From Welwitschia mirabilis (taxonomy: Eukaryota > Gnetophyta > Gnetopsida > Welwitschiales), in contig JBOZIK010000001.1 of the NCBI GenBank assembly GCA_051453625.1, forward strand, positions 171,323,205-171,359,163: DNA of 35,959 bases, written 5' to 3'. The translations under genes were made by a program, and so were the position numbers. The notes beneath the pieces were generated by a model. That model saw nothing but the letters and a program-made list of their open reading frames with translations. It had not been told where the DNA came from and ran no database searches. The stretch's first letter is position 1; each line of letters begins with the position of its first letter. Below are positions 1 to 9,966 of the stretch, in pieces.

Positions 1-413
1 AGGTTTTAGACAAGAATGCCTCAGAGAACTCTATCAACTCTCTATCTTGTAAACAACCCTCATACAACCATATAATAGGCCAAGGGTTATCACCAATTAG
101 GGTTATAAGAGAAAACCCTAAAGAGGGTATCATCTCTTTCTTGATGCATGTCCCATCTCTACCTAACACCCCCAAAGGATCATTTAAAATAGAAATCTCA
201 TTTTACAATATTAAAGTGGGCCAATGTAAAAACATAACATAAGGGATATTACAAAATAAATAAATTTGGCTTTACATATTAACACTGACTATAAGTCTTT
301 TTATCATTAAGAATCATGTTAATAAGTATTCAAAAGGGTCTAGTGTTGGCACGCTAGTTGGATATGCTAGAATGTCAAGTGTATAGTATATTTATAATCT
401 TGTTAGTAAAAAG
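1..413. other. AT-rich stretch with no recognised gene
   Basis: No open reading frame or known repeat is recognised here. It lies just upstream of the old plus-strand Copia remnant and may be an earlier, unrecognisable part of that element, but nothing in the bases shows this. Confidence 0.4.
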
Positions 414-2025
414 GTGGAACAATCAAAGAAAATGGTATTCAAAGAAACTGTGGTTAGTCTTAAAACCATAACAAATAGTTGGCATCATCTTAGCTCAAGA
501 CACATTATTTGGTATATTTTCAATGAAGGTCCATGGAATAGCCAAGAATATGAATTAAAATATCTTGAAGAAGAGAAGGATGGAAAAACTGAAAATGTAC
601 CACTCATGGAACTAAAGGTATAACGTTTCCAACACAAGAAAAGAACCCACATTGAAATCATTTAAAATGTAGTGCAAAACTTGCGCATTGATAAGAGGAA
701 TAGGTATGCTTGGATATATACTTGAGGAGTGCTAAAATGGTTCTGAGAAAGATGAAAATGTGTTGATTTATAATGAAGAGAATGTATTGTGTATGATATA
801 GAAAATACTAACTTGTTCCAAAAGGAGGCAAGTGATGCAAAATGAATATAACATGATGTTAAAAAGAGGAGTATTAGAGATTGTCTAATGTCCTATACAT
901 GCTAAAAGTATAATGAGTTCGAGATGGATCTTTACGACTAGAGAAAATGATAATAGAATTTGTGAGAAATGTAATGTGAGGTTTGTTACCAAAGGATTTT
1001 CACAAGTTAAAGTAGTTGACTAGGAGAAAGCCTTTTATTCTATTGCTAGAATGAAAACATTTTATATCTTATTACATCTTATTATATAGAAAAGGTGGAA
1101 ACTTTAGCAATTTGATGTACAATATGCCATGTAGTATGAGGTACTTGATTTCGTAATGTATATGAAGTAACCAAAAGGTTTGGAAGTTGTTTCTGGAAAT
1201 GTCTATGAATTAATCAAGTCATTGTACATGTTAAAAAGAGTTACCTACTATCTAATACTAGAAACTAAGAAATTTCATACTAGATAATGGCTTTTAAAAC
1301 TTACCCAATGATGTAAATGTTTTTGTGAAGTTAAACAGAATAGAGCCTAGACTCTATATGGCCTTTCATCTGGATGGCATACTATTAATATGAATAAATG
1401 AATAAGTATTATTAGATTTCAAGAAGTTTTAAATTATCAAATATAAGTGAACCACATCATTATGTTGCCATGAAGATGTTAGAACAATGTAGAACAATCT
1501 AAGTGTCTTAAAGGAAATCCTTAGATAAACTAACTAGAGCATATCAGTGTGTATACATTAAAGAAAGTATTATCCCATTAAATTGACTGACAAAATACAT
1601 GAGGATTACTATGTAAAGAATGATGTCATCCAATTTCAAAGAATTATTAGTAAGTTATAATATCTTACTAAAACTAGGCCATATATCTAATTATTTGTAA
1701 ATATTCTTTTACAACTCTTAACAAAACCAAAAAAGTACCATATCAGAGCTCTTCTCCAAATCCTACGATACCTTAAGAAGAAAAAAGACTTTGGCCTAAC
1801 TTTTTAGCAATCCAATAATCAATTAATTATCTAGTTTAACTTTGATTGAGGTGGTGATCCTATTTTTGAAAAAGTCTACAGCTAGTTACATAATCTATTT
1901 AGGAAAGTTCATCATTTCATGGGCAAGCATAAAACAAGTCTGTATTTCAAGGTCAACCATGAAATCTAAGTCCCATCTGCTATATGAAGTTATGAAGGAC
2001 CTTTCAACATTCAAAATCTACTTAT
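414..2025 (+). pseudogene. Decayed Copia pol, left part (RT to RNase H)
   Basis: Remnant of a Ty1/Copia polyprotein in plus orientation, broken by many stops and frameshifts. Blocks appear in the family order: SSRWIFTT and VRFVTKGFSQ near 915-1010 (start of the reverse transcriptase), QFDVQYAM near 1105-1130 (the usual DV..AFLNG block), ELIKSLYMLKR near 1207-1240 (usual KSLYGLKQ), FQRIISKL.YLTKTRPYI near 1635-1690, and the RNase H block STASYIIYLGKFIISWASIKQ near 1874-1940. The open stretch at 414-623 may be the integrase/RT linker but is not diagnostic. The frame stops abruptly at 2025, where a minus-strand LTR begins, and RNase H resumes at 6539. Inactive and clearly older than the element inside it. 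Confidence 0.85.
2021..2025. repeat. Left target-site duplication CTTAT
   Basis: CTTAT directly left of the LTR that starts with TG at 2026. The same five bases follow the outer end of the other LTR fragment at 6534-6538. Five bases is the size expected for Copia integrase. Confidence 0.8.
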
Positions 2026-2337
2026 TGAAAGGATCAAAAACCCTAGTGGGAGGAGGTCAATAGGTTCTTTCAAAAACTCAACAAATAATCTAAAATAAAT
2101 CAATATGAAATACAACTTACATACATAAATAGATTATTCTAGGAAGTGCACAATAAGATAAAATGCTAAAAGTAAAGAATCAAAAACTAAAAGCTCAAAC
2201 TACCAATTTGATGTAAGCTGGATTTATAGTAGTTTGGGAAACACCCCTACTCCACTCTCGATGATCAGCTTCTCCTAAGATAGATCTCGGATCTCTATTT
2301 CTCCACCAGGTATTCCAGGTTCACCTGTAACCTTTAC

Positions 2338-2440
2338 AAATGGACCTTTCTAGGCTAAGTCTTAACCTTTAGAATGGACTTTTTAAGGCTTAGTCTCAAC
2401 CTATAGCACGGACTTTTCAAGGCTTAGTCTCAACTTCTAG
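2338..2440 (-). repeat. 34-bp minisatellite in the LTR (3 units)
   Basis: Three tandem units of about 34 bp with the core GGACTTTTCAAGGCTTAGTC followed by TCAACCTATAG. The other full LTR carries five units at 32351-32523, so the array varies in copy number within the family. Confidence 0.75.
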
Positions 2441-2861
2441 AAAATAAGGTAGTGATATAGTGATGCCTCAATAGCATAGATAACACTCGTTCTGAAAATA
2501 GTACAAAAGATGGAGCTTCTCTCTTATAGAAGTACAAACAATGATGCTCTAGATCTGACTTTGAATGAAGCAAATATGTTAATGATGGATCTCCTTTAGT
2601 CAGATATGAAGAATCCAAGATACAACAATGATAACAATGTCAATGCACAGCTTGATCTTTTAGATCCAAGTGATTTTGCCAAATAAGAATGGTTCCAAAA
2701 GATTTCTTGGTCATCTATGACTTAGCTATTTATCATGGAAGGCTATAGGATTTAGTACATTTGAATTGCGCCTTCAATGGCTATAAACGGTTAGAAAATG
2801 ACTACCTAATGGCTAGATAATGAATAAATAATGTTTAGAAAAATTTCATTTCTGCTCTATC

Positions 2862-3260
2862 CAGTCGACCCCACCAAAATTCGGTTAACCCCATGTGGTG
2901 TTATGAGTTACACAGGTTACCTGAGAGAAAGATTCAGTCGTCTCAGATTTTTATGTCTTCATGTCTAGTCGACCCCATCTAGGTCAGTCGATCCCAGTCT
3001 GGTTGACCCCATCTTGGGTCTAGTTGACCCCTTGTCTCTCAGTCTGGGAATATTGTCTGTCAGGTCCTCAAATCCAGTCAACCCCATGAAATCTAGTTGA
3101 CCCCTTTCCATTCGGTTTAAGGATACTATTTCTCCAAGTTACAGGTCTGGTCAACTCCATGAAAATCCGATCGACCCCTCTAGATGCAGTCCATTTTCCT
3201 TTGACAGCTTTAAGTGTAGTTGATCCCTTAAGGATCTAGTCGACCCCTCTGGAGGGTGAA
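2862..3260. repeat. GGTCGACCCC module array in the LTR
   Basis: A dozen or more degenerate copies of CNGGTCGACCCC spaced by roughly 15 to 60 bp. The central GTCGAC is palindromic. Many copies read GTTGAC or GTCAAC, the change expected when a methylated CpG deaminates on either strand. The same array lies in the LTRs at 32888-33275 and 34270-34735. Role unknown; it could be a cis-regulatory or subterminal binding array of the element. Confidence 0.75.
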
Positions 3261-3290
3261 CAAATAAATAGGTTTCTAATGCACATTTTA

Positions 3291-3988
3291 NNNNNNNNNN
3301 NNNNNNNNNNNNNNNNNNNNNNNNNNNNNNNNNNNNNNNNNNNNNNNNNNNNNNNNNNNNNNNNNNNNNNNNNNNNNNNNNNNNNNNNNNNNNNNNNNNN
3401 NNNNNNNNNNNNNNNNNNNNNNNNNNNNNNNNNNNNNNNNNNNNNNNNNNNNNNNNNNNNNNNNNNNNNNNNNNNNNNNNNNNNNNNNNNNNNNNNNNNN
3501 NNNNNNNNNNNNNNNNNNNNNNNNNNNNNNNNNNNNNNNNNNNNNNNNNNNNNNNNNNNNNNNNNNNNNNNNNNNNNNNNNNNNNNNNNNNNNNNNNNNN
3601 NNNNNNNNNNNNNNNNNNNNNNNNNNNNNNNNNNNNNNNNNNNNNNNNNNNNNNNNNNNNNNNNNNNNNNNNNNNNNNNNNNNNNNNNNNNNNNNNNNNN
3701 NNNNNNNNNNNNNNNNNNNNNNNNNNNNNNNNNNNNNNNNNNNNNNNNNNNNNNNNNNNNNNNNNNNNNNNNNNNNNNNNNNNNNNNNNNNNNNNNNNNN
3801 NNNNNNNNNNNNNNNNNNNNNNNNNNNNNNNNNNNNNNNNNNNNNNNNNNNNNNNNNNNNNNNNNNNNNNNNNNNNNNNNNNNNNNNNNNNNNNNNNNNN
3901 NNNNNNNNNNNNNNNNNNNNNNNNNNNNNNNNNNNNNNNNNNNNNNNNNNNNNNNNNNNNNNNNNNNNNNNNNNNNNNNNNNNNNNNN
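3291..3988. other. Assembly gap, 698 N
   Basis: Run of N inside the LTR. Apparent open frames across it are artefacts of undetermined bases. Confidence 1.
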
Positions 3989-4058
3989 CTTCTGTACATA
4001 CAACATTTGCTATATGAAAGACATTAGTTTGACATCAATTGCAAAACATAATCTAACA

Positions 4059-4070
4059 ATCTCCCCCTTT
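4059..4070 (-). other. Polypurine tract of Copia element A
   Basis: Minus strand AAAGGGGGAGAT directly before the LTR start TGTTAG. This is the plus-strand primer site of Copia elements. It marks 2026-4058 as a 3' LTR rather than a solo or 5' LTR. Confidence 0.85.
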
Positions 4071-4690
4071 GACATTGATGGCAAACAAATAAGTAATTTC
4101 ATGATTAAACAAATATTTCATCTTTAAGCTCTTTCTAATAAGACATACTAACATGATAAAGCCTTCTCCTTTCACAAAGGCATATAAACAATATTAAGTA
4201 AAGGGTGTATTTCCTTTTAAAGAAGAAATATTTTTGAAACAAATCATTTTCAAAAAACAACATACTTTCTTCCCCTTTGACATCAATGACAAAGAATAAG
4301 GACAAGGAAATAAATAATTATAAACTTTAAATATGTGATATGAAATATCAAATTTTCTCTCTCTAATTTAATTCCATAGAGAGAAAAAAATCATAATAGA
4401 TTGTCTAAATCTAGTAAGAAAAACAATACGATAAGTCGTAATTCATAATCTCCAACAGAAAACCAACCGATGCTTTGGTCATGATGATAAGATAAAGTAA
4501 AAACATCACAATGTTCAAAAAGCATAGATAGAGTTCCATAGAAGTTACTAAGAGATCAAAATAGAAATGATAAAACAAACAACAATCTTCTGTTCTATTA
4601 TTATGAGAGCTGCATAACTTTAAGAGACCAGGCGATCGAGTACAAAACTGGTCTACGGACCTATTCCGGCTAACTGAATTACTAGTTTGA
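4071..4690 (-). other. Copia A untranslated 3' region with extra PPT-like tracts
   Basis: Non-coding interval between the end of pol and the 3' LTR. It holds further polypurine tracts on the minus strand, at about 4163-4180 (GTGAAAGGAGAAGG) and 4266-4285 (TGTCAAAGGGGAAG), each resembling the terminal tract. The same order of tracts recurs at 33441-33740 and 34891-35170. Repeated PPT-like motifs ahead of the 3' LTR are a described trait of the Sirevirus lineage of Copia. Confidence 0.6.
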
Positions 4691-4699
4691 TGGACCACC

Positions 4700-6159
4700 C
4701 TACAGTTAACTATAAGACGGTGAGAGAAACCTAGTTCATGTCTAAGGCAAACAAAAGTATCAAGGTTCAAAGTTTTAGTAAAAATATCTGCTAATTATTG
4801 GTCTGTGATTATAAAATTCATAGATATATGTCTTTTTTTAACTTGATCTTNNNNNNNNNNNNNNNNNNNNNNNNNNNNNNNNNNNNNNNNNNNNNNNNNN
4901 NNNNNNNNNNNNNNNNNNNNNNNNNNNNNNNNNNNNNNNNNNNNNNNNNNNNNNNNNNNNNNNNNNNNNNNNNNNNNNNNNNNNNNNNNNNNNNNNNNNN
5001 NNNNNNNNNNNNNNNNNNNNNNNNNNNNNNNNNNNNNNNNNNNNNNNNNNNNNNNNNNNNNNNNNNNNNNNNNNNNNNNNNNNNNNNNNNNNNNNNNNNN
5101 NNNNNNNNNNNNNNNNNNNNNNNNNNNNNNNNNNNNNNNNNNNNNNNNNNNNNNNNNNNNNNNNNNNNNNNNNNNNNNNNNNNNNNNNNNNNNNNNNNNN
5201 NNNNNNNNNNNNNNNNNNNNNNNNNNNNNNNNNNNNNNNNNNNNNNNNNNNNNNNNNNNNNNNNNNNNNNNNNNNNNNNNNNNNNNNNNNNNNNNNNNNN
5301 NNNNNNNNNNNNNNNNNNNNNNNNNNNNNNNNNNNNAATAAGCTACCAATCATGCTTCTATAAAGTTTTTGATCTATTGATTTACCATTTTCATCCAAAC
5401 TCACTTTACATGAAGCAGACATAAGTGTATCAATTGTCTTTGCATGTTCTAAACCAAATCATTTGATTAAATCTCTTACATATTTGGATTGAGAGATAAA
5501 TATTCCATCTTGGGATTGCTTAATCTAAAGTCCAACAAACATTTTAACTTCACCAATCATACTCATTTCAAATTGATTTGTCATAATGTTTGCAAATTAT
5601 TTTGATAACTTTTTATTTTAGGCACTAAAAATAATATCGTCTACATAAAACTGTTTAATAATAAAATCATTTTTCAAATTCTTGGCAAACAAATTTTTGT
5701 CTACAGTTCCTCGAACATATCCATTTTCGTTTAAAAAAGCAGCCAGCTTTTTGTACCATGCTCTTGGTGCTTGTTTTAATCCATATAAAGCTTTTTTAAA
5801 TTTATACACAAGATAGAGTCTATGAGGATCAATAAAATCTTGTGATGGTTCTACATAAACTTCTTCAATTAATGATCCATTCAGAAAAGCACTTTTTACA
5901 TCCATTTGGTATCCTTTGAAGTACTTAAAGGTTGCAAAGGACAAAAACATTCTAATGCTATTTAATCTTGCAATAGGAGCAAAAGTATCTCCTACATGAA
6001 TGCCTTCTATTTAGTTATAGCCTTAAGCTACTAATTTTTCTTTGTTTTTTATGACATTGTTTTCCTCATCACATTTGTTCTTAAAGATCCATTTAGGACC
6101 AATAACATTCTTATCTTCTAGCCTCTTTACTAGTTTCCAAACATTGTTTCTTTTGAACT
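4700..6159 (-). pseudogene. Copia A pol, RT to RNase H (interrupted)
   Basis: C-terminal half of a Copia polyprotein, far better preserved than the plus-strand remnant around it. Read leftwards on the minus strand: WKLVKRLEDKNVIGPKWIFK (about 6140-6080), DTFAPIARLNSIR (about 5990-5950), MDVKSAFLNG, KALYGLKQAPRAWY and the catalytic YVDDIIF near 5640 (reverse transcriptase). YRSMIGSL follows near 5340-5360. After a 486-base gap comes the RNase H end, with KRHISMNF and then LADIFTK-like residues and F.CLRHELGF near 4720-4770. An in-frame stop after NKEKLVA and others show it is dead. Gag, protease and integrase are missing or lie in the 6223-6322 gap. Confidence 0.92.
4851..5336. other. Assembly gap, 486 N
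   Basis: Run of N between the reverse transcriptase and RNase H blocks of Copia A. The size suits the missing RT/RNase H segment. Confidence 1.
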
Positions 6160-6222
6160 TGTAACACCCCAACTTTAATTACCCTAATTAACTATAATAT
6201 TTTTTTTTGTATTATTAACTAA
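6160..6222 (+). repeat. Start of a Gypsy-like LTR nested in Copia A
   Basis: At 6160 the Copia reading stops and the sequence becomes TGTAACACCCCAACTTTAAT, a typical beginning of a plant Gypsy LTR (TGTAACACCCC). It runs into a 100-N gap. It is probably a third insertion layer, with its other end unassembled. Confidence 0.55.
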
Positions 6223-6322
6223 NNNNNNNNNNNNNNNNNNNNNNNNNNNNNNNNNNNNNNNNNNNNNNNNNNNNNNNNNNNNNNNNNNNNNNNNNNNNNN
6301 NNNNNNNNNNNNNNNNNNNNNN
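6223..6322. other. Assembly gap, 100 N (probably unsized)
   Basis: Exactly 100 N, a common placeholder. The missing 5' half of Copia A, most of its 5' LTR and the rest of the Gypsy-like insertion should lie here. Confidence 0.95.
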
Positions 6323-6533
6323 GTCCATTTTCCTTTAACAGCTTCAAGTGTGGTCAACCCCTTAAGGATCTGATCAACCCCTCTGAAGGGTGAACAAATA
6401 AATAGGTTTCTGGTGCACATTTTAATTCCATCTTTCAACCTACAAAAACCTTAATATCTTTTACACAAAATATACAACATTTACTATACAAAAGACATTA
6501 GTTTGACATCAGTTGGCAAAACATAATCTAATA
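6323..6533 (-). repeat. 5' LTR fragment of Copia A
   Basis: Matches the LTR at 2026-4058 from its CGACCCC modules up to its outer end. On the minus strand the end reads TATTAGATTATG instead of TGTTAGATTATG, one base changed in the terminal TG. It is followed at once by CTTAT, the same pentamer that flanks the 3' LTR at 2021-2025. This pairs the two LTRs as one element. Confidence 0.82.
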
Positions 6534-6538
6534 CTTAT
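6534..6538. repeat. Right target-site duplication CTTAT
   Basis: Exact partner of 2021-2025. After removal of 2026-6538 the plus-strand Copia RNase H continues. Confidence 0.8.
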
Positions 6539-6795
6539 AGCACTGGGCATTGATGTACAAAAGCCTATTATTAACTCTGATCGTATATCTGCAATTCAAG
6601 TCATGTAAAATCCTATCAATAGTTAAAAGACTAGTCATTTGAATTACATCTCTTCATTACATGGGATGATTACACCGCCAAAAAATTTGATATTGCTTAC
6701 ATCAAGTCCATGTTAAACCCCGTTTGATGGTTGTATGAAATCATTGAATATCAAGAAGTTTGAGAATTTTACATCACTTCTCCACCTCATTACTT
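6539..6795 (+). pseudogene. Decayed Copia pol, right part (RNase H end)
   Basis: Continuation of the plus-strand Copia remnant that stops at 2025. GIDVQKPIINSDRISAIQVM (6548-6607) matches the LG....P.I..D..SAI block of Copia RNase H. It is followed by an NPI...KTSHLNY block and, after a frameshift, by FDIAYIKSMLNPV (usual DI.Y..S..NPAD). Stops and frameshifts show it is inactive. Confidence 0.75.
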
Positions 6796-7200
6796 AAAAG
6801 AGAGGGAACATTAGCAAGTGTTAGTGTCACTAACTAATAGTTATAATAGTTAACATTATATAAAGAAACAATACAACTTATATGGGTAATCATTTAGATC
6901 ATATATATAATGTAACTTTGATAAATCAATGTATTATGTCACATTCTTACATAGCATTTCTTATGTTTTTCATATCTATCATTAAATTATAATTTAGTAC
7001 ATCCTTAAACGATGAAGACATTGTTTGAATATCACAAATCTCATTTTGTAATTTGGTGCCATTCACGAGTTGTATCAAATGATCCATTGGTTAGCTCCAA
7101 CTGCTCACATTTTCTAACAACACATTAGTTGGGCTAAGCAAATGACAATGATTTTGAGGGTTTCCTTTTATTTAGGCTTACTTGGAATTTCTCTATGATA
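6796..7200 (+). repeat. Probable PPT and LTR start of the old Copia
   Basis: AAAAGAGAGGGAAC near 6797-6811 looks like a polypurine tract. A few bases on comes TGTTAGTGTCACTAAC at about 6819, a plausible LTR start. The matching LTR is not in the window and the far end is not resolved. Confidence 0.4.
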
Positions 7201-7204
7201 ATAA

Positions 7205-7362
7205 AGGGACTATCAAATTTGAAACTTTTAGTCACCATACCTCTTCCTAATCGTATTGCCACCTAGTCGGCTAAACAAATGATTTAATTAAACATAAGAC
7301 CTCACAATATGTCAATCAAGTCATTCAAATATTTGAAACCTTGAATGGAGGATGACATTACT
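7205..7362 (-). repeat. tRNA-derived SINE-like element, copy 1
   Basis: On the minus strand it matches the elements at 16795 and 30553: CATCCTCCATTCAAG, then a box-B-like GGTTTCAAAT, then TTTAATTAAATCATTTGTTTAG, and at the end AAAGTTTCAAATTTGA. The 5' head with box A is missing or too decayed. Non-coding and presumably Pol III derived. Confidence 0.55.
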
Positions 7363-7990
7363 TCAAGATAATAATTATTACGTATTTATTTAATAAAATA
7401 TATTCATTACCCATTGTTATTATCATTAGAACATTTAAACATTATTATGTTAAAGAAACTAAATTCTATTCTATTTTTATAGAGTGACATTCGAATCTCT
7501 ATACTACCATCAAACATTCTAATTTTTCTTCTAAAACTCCTATCCTTTTTTGACAACGCGCCTAAATATCAGATAGTAAGGATTAAAATTTTAACGTTAA
7601 ACAAAATGTAAATCCTTATCTTTTATTCCCTACTAAGTTTTGGCCTATTATAATGTTAAACTAAAAGGTAGGTATTGTACTGAGTGTAGTGATTGCTTCA
7701 TCCAATTCAAAGAGTTACACAAAGGACCATGAAATAGAATAACACCCTTTTGTAAAATGAGATGTGTTAGGCGTATAAAGCAATAAACAACAAGAAGTCG
7801 CATTCTCATGTTAAATTTGAGAAAAACAAAATTAGCTTAATGTGAAAGTAGCTTAACATAGAATGATTTATGTTGATTTAAAGCGTAATTGAGCACAATT
7901 GTTTGTGTATCATATGTGCTTATGAAATTTTTGTAAGCGTGCTAGAATGAGCACATAGACACGTAAATTTATTCTAGAAATTCATAAAGT
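7363..7990. other. AT-rich spacer
   Basis: No gene, RNA or repeat recognised. Confidence 0.5.
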
Positions 7991-8378
7991 TGTAAACAAA
8001 TTTTATGTACTAGGAGTTTTAAGTTTTCCAACCCATTTAAGTATTAACGAAATTCTTTCAGTTTTCTCAAGTATTAATGAGATTCTTCAGCATGGTCATG
8101 AGCACGCTCACATTTACTGATGCGCGAGTGCATGGATGAAGTCATTTCCTTTTATGTTCTGGACATTTAACAATGCATATAAAATTGTAAACAAATTTTA
8201 TGTATTAGGAGTTTTAAGTTTTCCAACCCATTTAAATATTAACGAAATTCTTTCAGCTTTCTCAGTCAAGTATTAATGAGATTCTTCAGCATGGTCATGA
8301 GCACGCTCACACTTACTGATGCGCAGGTACAAGGATGAAGTCGTTTCCTTCTATGTTCTAGACATTTGACAACGCATT
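7991..8378. repeat. 195-bp tandem duplication
   Basis: Two direct copies, 7991-8185 and 8186-8378, each beginning TGTAAACAAATTTTATGTA and containing GGTCATGAGCACGCTCAC and TACTGATGCGC. They differ by a few substitutions and a small indel (CTCAAG against CTCAGTCAAG). The duplication lies at the edge of the CpG-richer gene island. No coding potential. Confidence 0.85.
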
Positions 8379-9811
8379 CAAGTCGCATAGCTATTACTTA
8401 ATTTTTGTTTTGTCTTCCTCTAATTTGCTTTAGTGAAAAGCTTCTAGGGAAACAAAATATCCACTTTTCAAGAAGTTGGTGATGTGTCACGTCTTCAGCG
8501 CTGGCGTCTACAACGGCGAGAGCTTAAATGTTATCATCGTCAAGTATGCCAGCCTGGACGTTCCTCACAGCATGCGACGTGTGGGATAGCGACGACATTT
8601 TAAAATTCTGGGCTACCTTAAACGTACTGCCTTACCAAATAACATCGACATTAAAGTCTATCATATTTTCATGCCCAAAGTCTCTTTTTTATAATCAGCA
8701 AATGGCGCTTAGCTTTTTCCGTGTCTCACATGAATGCCAGTGGACCATAAGCCCAACATTTGCAGACCTTTCGTCCGTTCCACGTCATCCCTCCATTAAT
8801 GTAACGCACTTGATGTCCCCATCAAGAAATCGTTTTGAAAAAAAGGGTTTTATTTATTGATTCGGTGGACCAACCGAAAAGAGACCGGTGGTTTACCTGG
8901 ACTCCAGAGTTTTCTCGCCACAGAAAGTTGAATAAAATGCAGAAAGAGAGATGAATATGAAAGAGAGGAATATCCGCTTTTTCTGGTTCAGTGCTGTGCA
9001 GCTGGACTCTCTGGACACGAAATTTGAATTTTCTTACTCTTTTATGCCTGTCGTAACCCTGCAAAGCAAAGTAGAAAGAAAGAATTACAGATAATCTTCT
9101 TTCACGCTCCTTCCTGTAGCAAAGACAAACAAAAAAGATAATCCAAAATGCTTCCTCCCATATCATTCTTAGGGAATAAAATTCAGACAGCTTGCAGCTA
9201 TGTATATCCAAGAAGATTCGGGCAGACACTTTTTTACTTGAGGACTGTCCGTTACTCCTTAAATTTAAGGAGAATGTTTTGATTCTTTTTTCGACGGTTC
9301 CTTTTGATTGTTGAAAAATTTACAGGATCCGAGAAAGGGATGGAATTTTCCCGAGTTGCTACTAAAAGAACAGGTGAAGGAAATTTACGGAATCTAACGG
9401 ATCCTGGATCGAAAACGATCAATAATGTGCAGACGAGTATTGATAAGAACGAGAGCGCAAGTGATCGCGGAATAAAGGTAGTTGCATCTGCTCCAGAAAC
9501 CCAAGCGTCGCGAATTAGGGATCGACGTTTACGTCGCTTTTAAAACGACAATGGCAGTTATGGACTTGGTGATAAGACGCTGGAATTTTATCTCTGAATC
9601 GCTTTACAGAATCATTATGTAAGGATTCCCATTTTCGGAAGTTTTTGGAAAGTGAAATCTTAATGAAGATCGTTGGAATTGGAACTTGCAGAGAACGCCA
9701 GTATGATTATTTTGAAAAATGTCTGAATTTCAGATTTTTAAAACTTACATCAGCTTAAGCGAAAACCTATAATTGCAGAGCGTCTCTTCTTGTAAGAATG
9801 AAGAGCTGATC
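8379..9811. other. CpG-richer flank downstream of the PDLP-like gene
   Basis: Base use changes here: CG dinucleotides become common (for example CAACGGCGAGAG near 8511 and GACGTTTACGTCGC near 9523), unlike the surrounding repeats. Open frames at 8528-8860 (+), 8822-9229 (-) and 9340-9543 (+, 67 residues, basic) show no recognisable domain, and I do not call them genes. The region may be unmethylated genic flank, or hold an exon I cannot identify. Confidence 0.35.
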
Positions 9812-9817
9812 TTTATT
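9812..9817 (-). terminator. Candidate poly(A) signal of the PDLP-like gene
   Basis: AATAAA on the minus strand about 150 bases after the stop codon at 9967. The distance suits a plant near-upstream element. Confidence 0.4.
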
Positions 9818-9966
9818 ATTAGAGCTCAAAGGCACAAGCTTTTCGCATTTGCAGTTTCGAAATTCGTCCTGTTACAAATTTAAAGGGTCTTTGAATACAA
9901 TCAGATGTTCAGAATACACAATCAGAAGTGTTCCAGAAGGTTCCAGGCAGTTTTGCAGTCGACGTC

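Larger units (their letters stand above)
2026..4058 (-). repeat. 3' LTR of Copia element A
   Basis: Long terminal repeat in minus orientation. On the minus strand it begins TGTTAGATTATG at 4058, directly after a polypurine tract, and ends TCA at 2026. A second copy at 32046-33428 aligns over its whole length, including both ends, and a third partial copy lies at 34024-34878. It holds a 34-bp minisatellite (2338-2440), a dense array of GGTCGACCCC-like modules (2862-3260) and a 698-base assembly gap (3291-3988). Without the gap it is about 1335 bp, close to the 1383 bp of the other copy, so the gap should be only about 45 bases unless something is inserted there. Confidence 0.85.

Noticed and set aside
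2862-3260. Regularly repeated short motif as a CRISPR-like array
   Set aside because: Modules are short, degenerate and unevenly spaced, lie in a plant LTR, and no cas genes exist here.
3151-4127. Long open frames across 3151-4127 and 4795-5424 on both strands
   Set aside because: They consist almost entirely of undetermined bases in assembly gaps.
8822-9229. 135-residue minus-strand open frame downstream of the PDLP-like gene
   Set aside because: No domain, no splice context, and its composition changes along its length; not supportable as a gene.
9340-9543. 67-residue plus-strand open frame in the CpG-rich region
   Set aside because: Basic and polar with no recognisable motif. CpG-rich DNA easily yields such frames. 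Left as a note in the regional entry.
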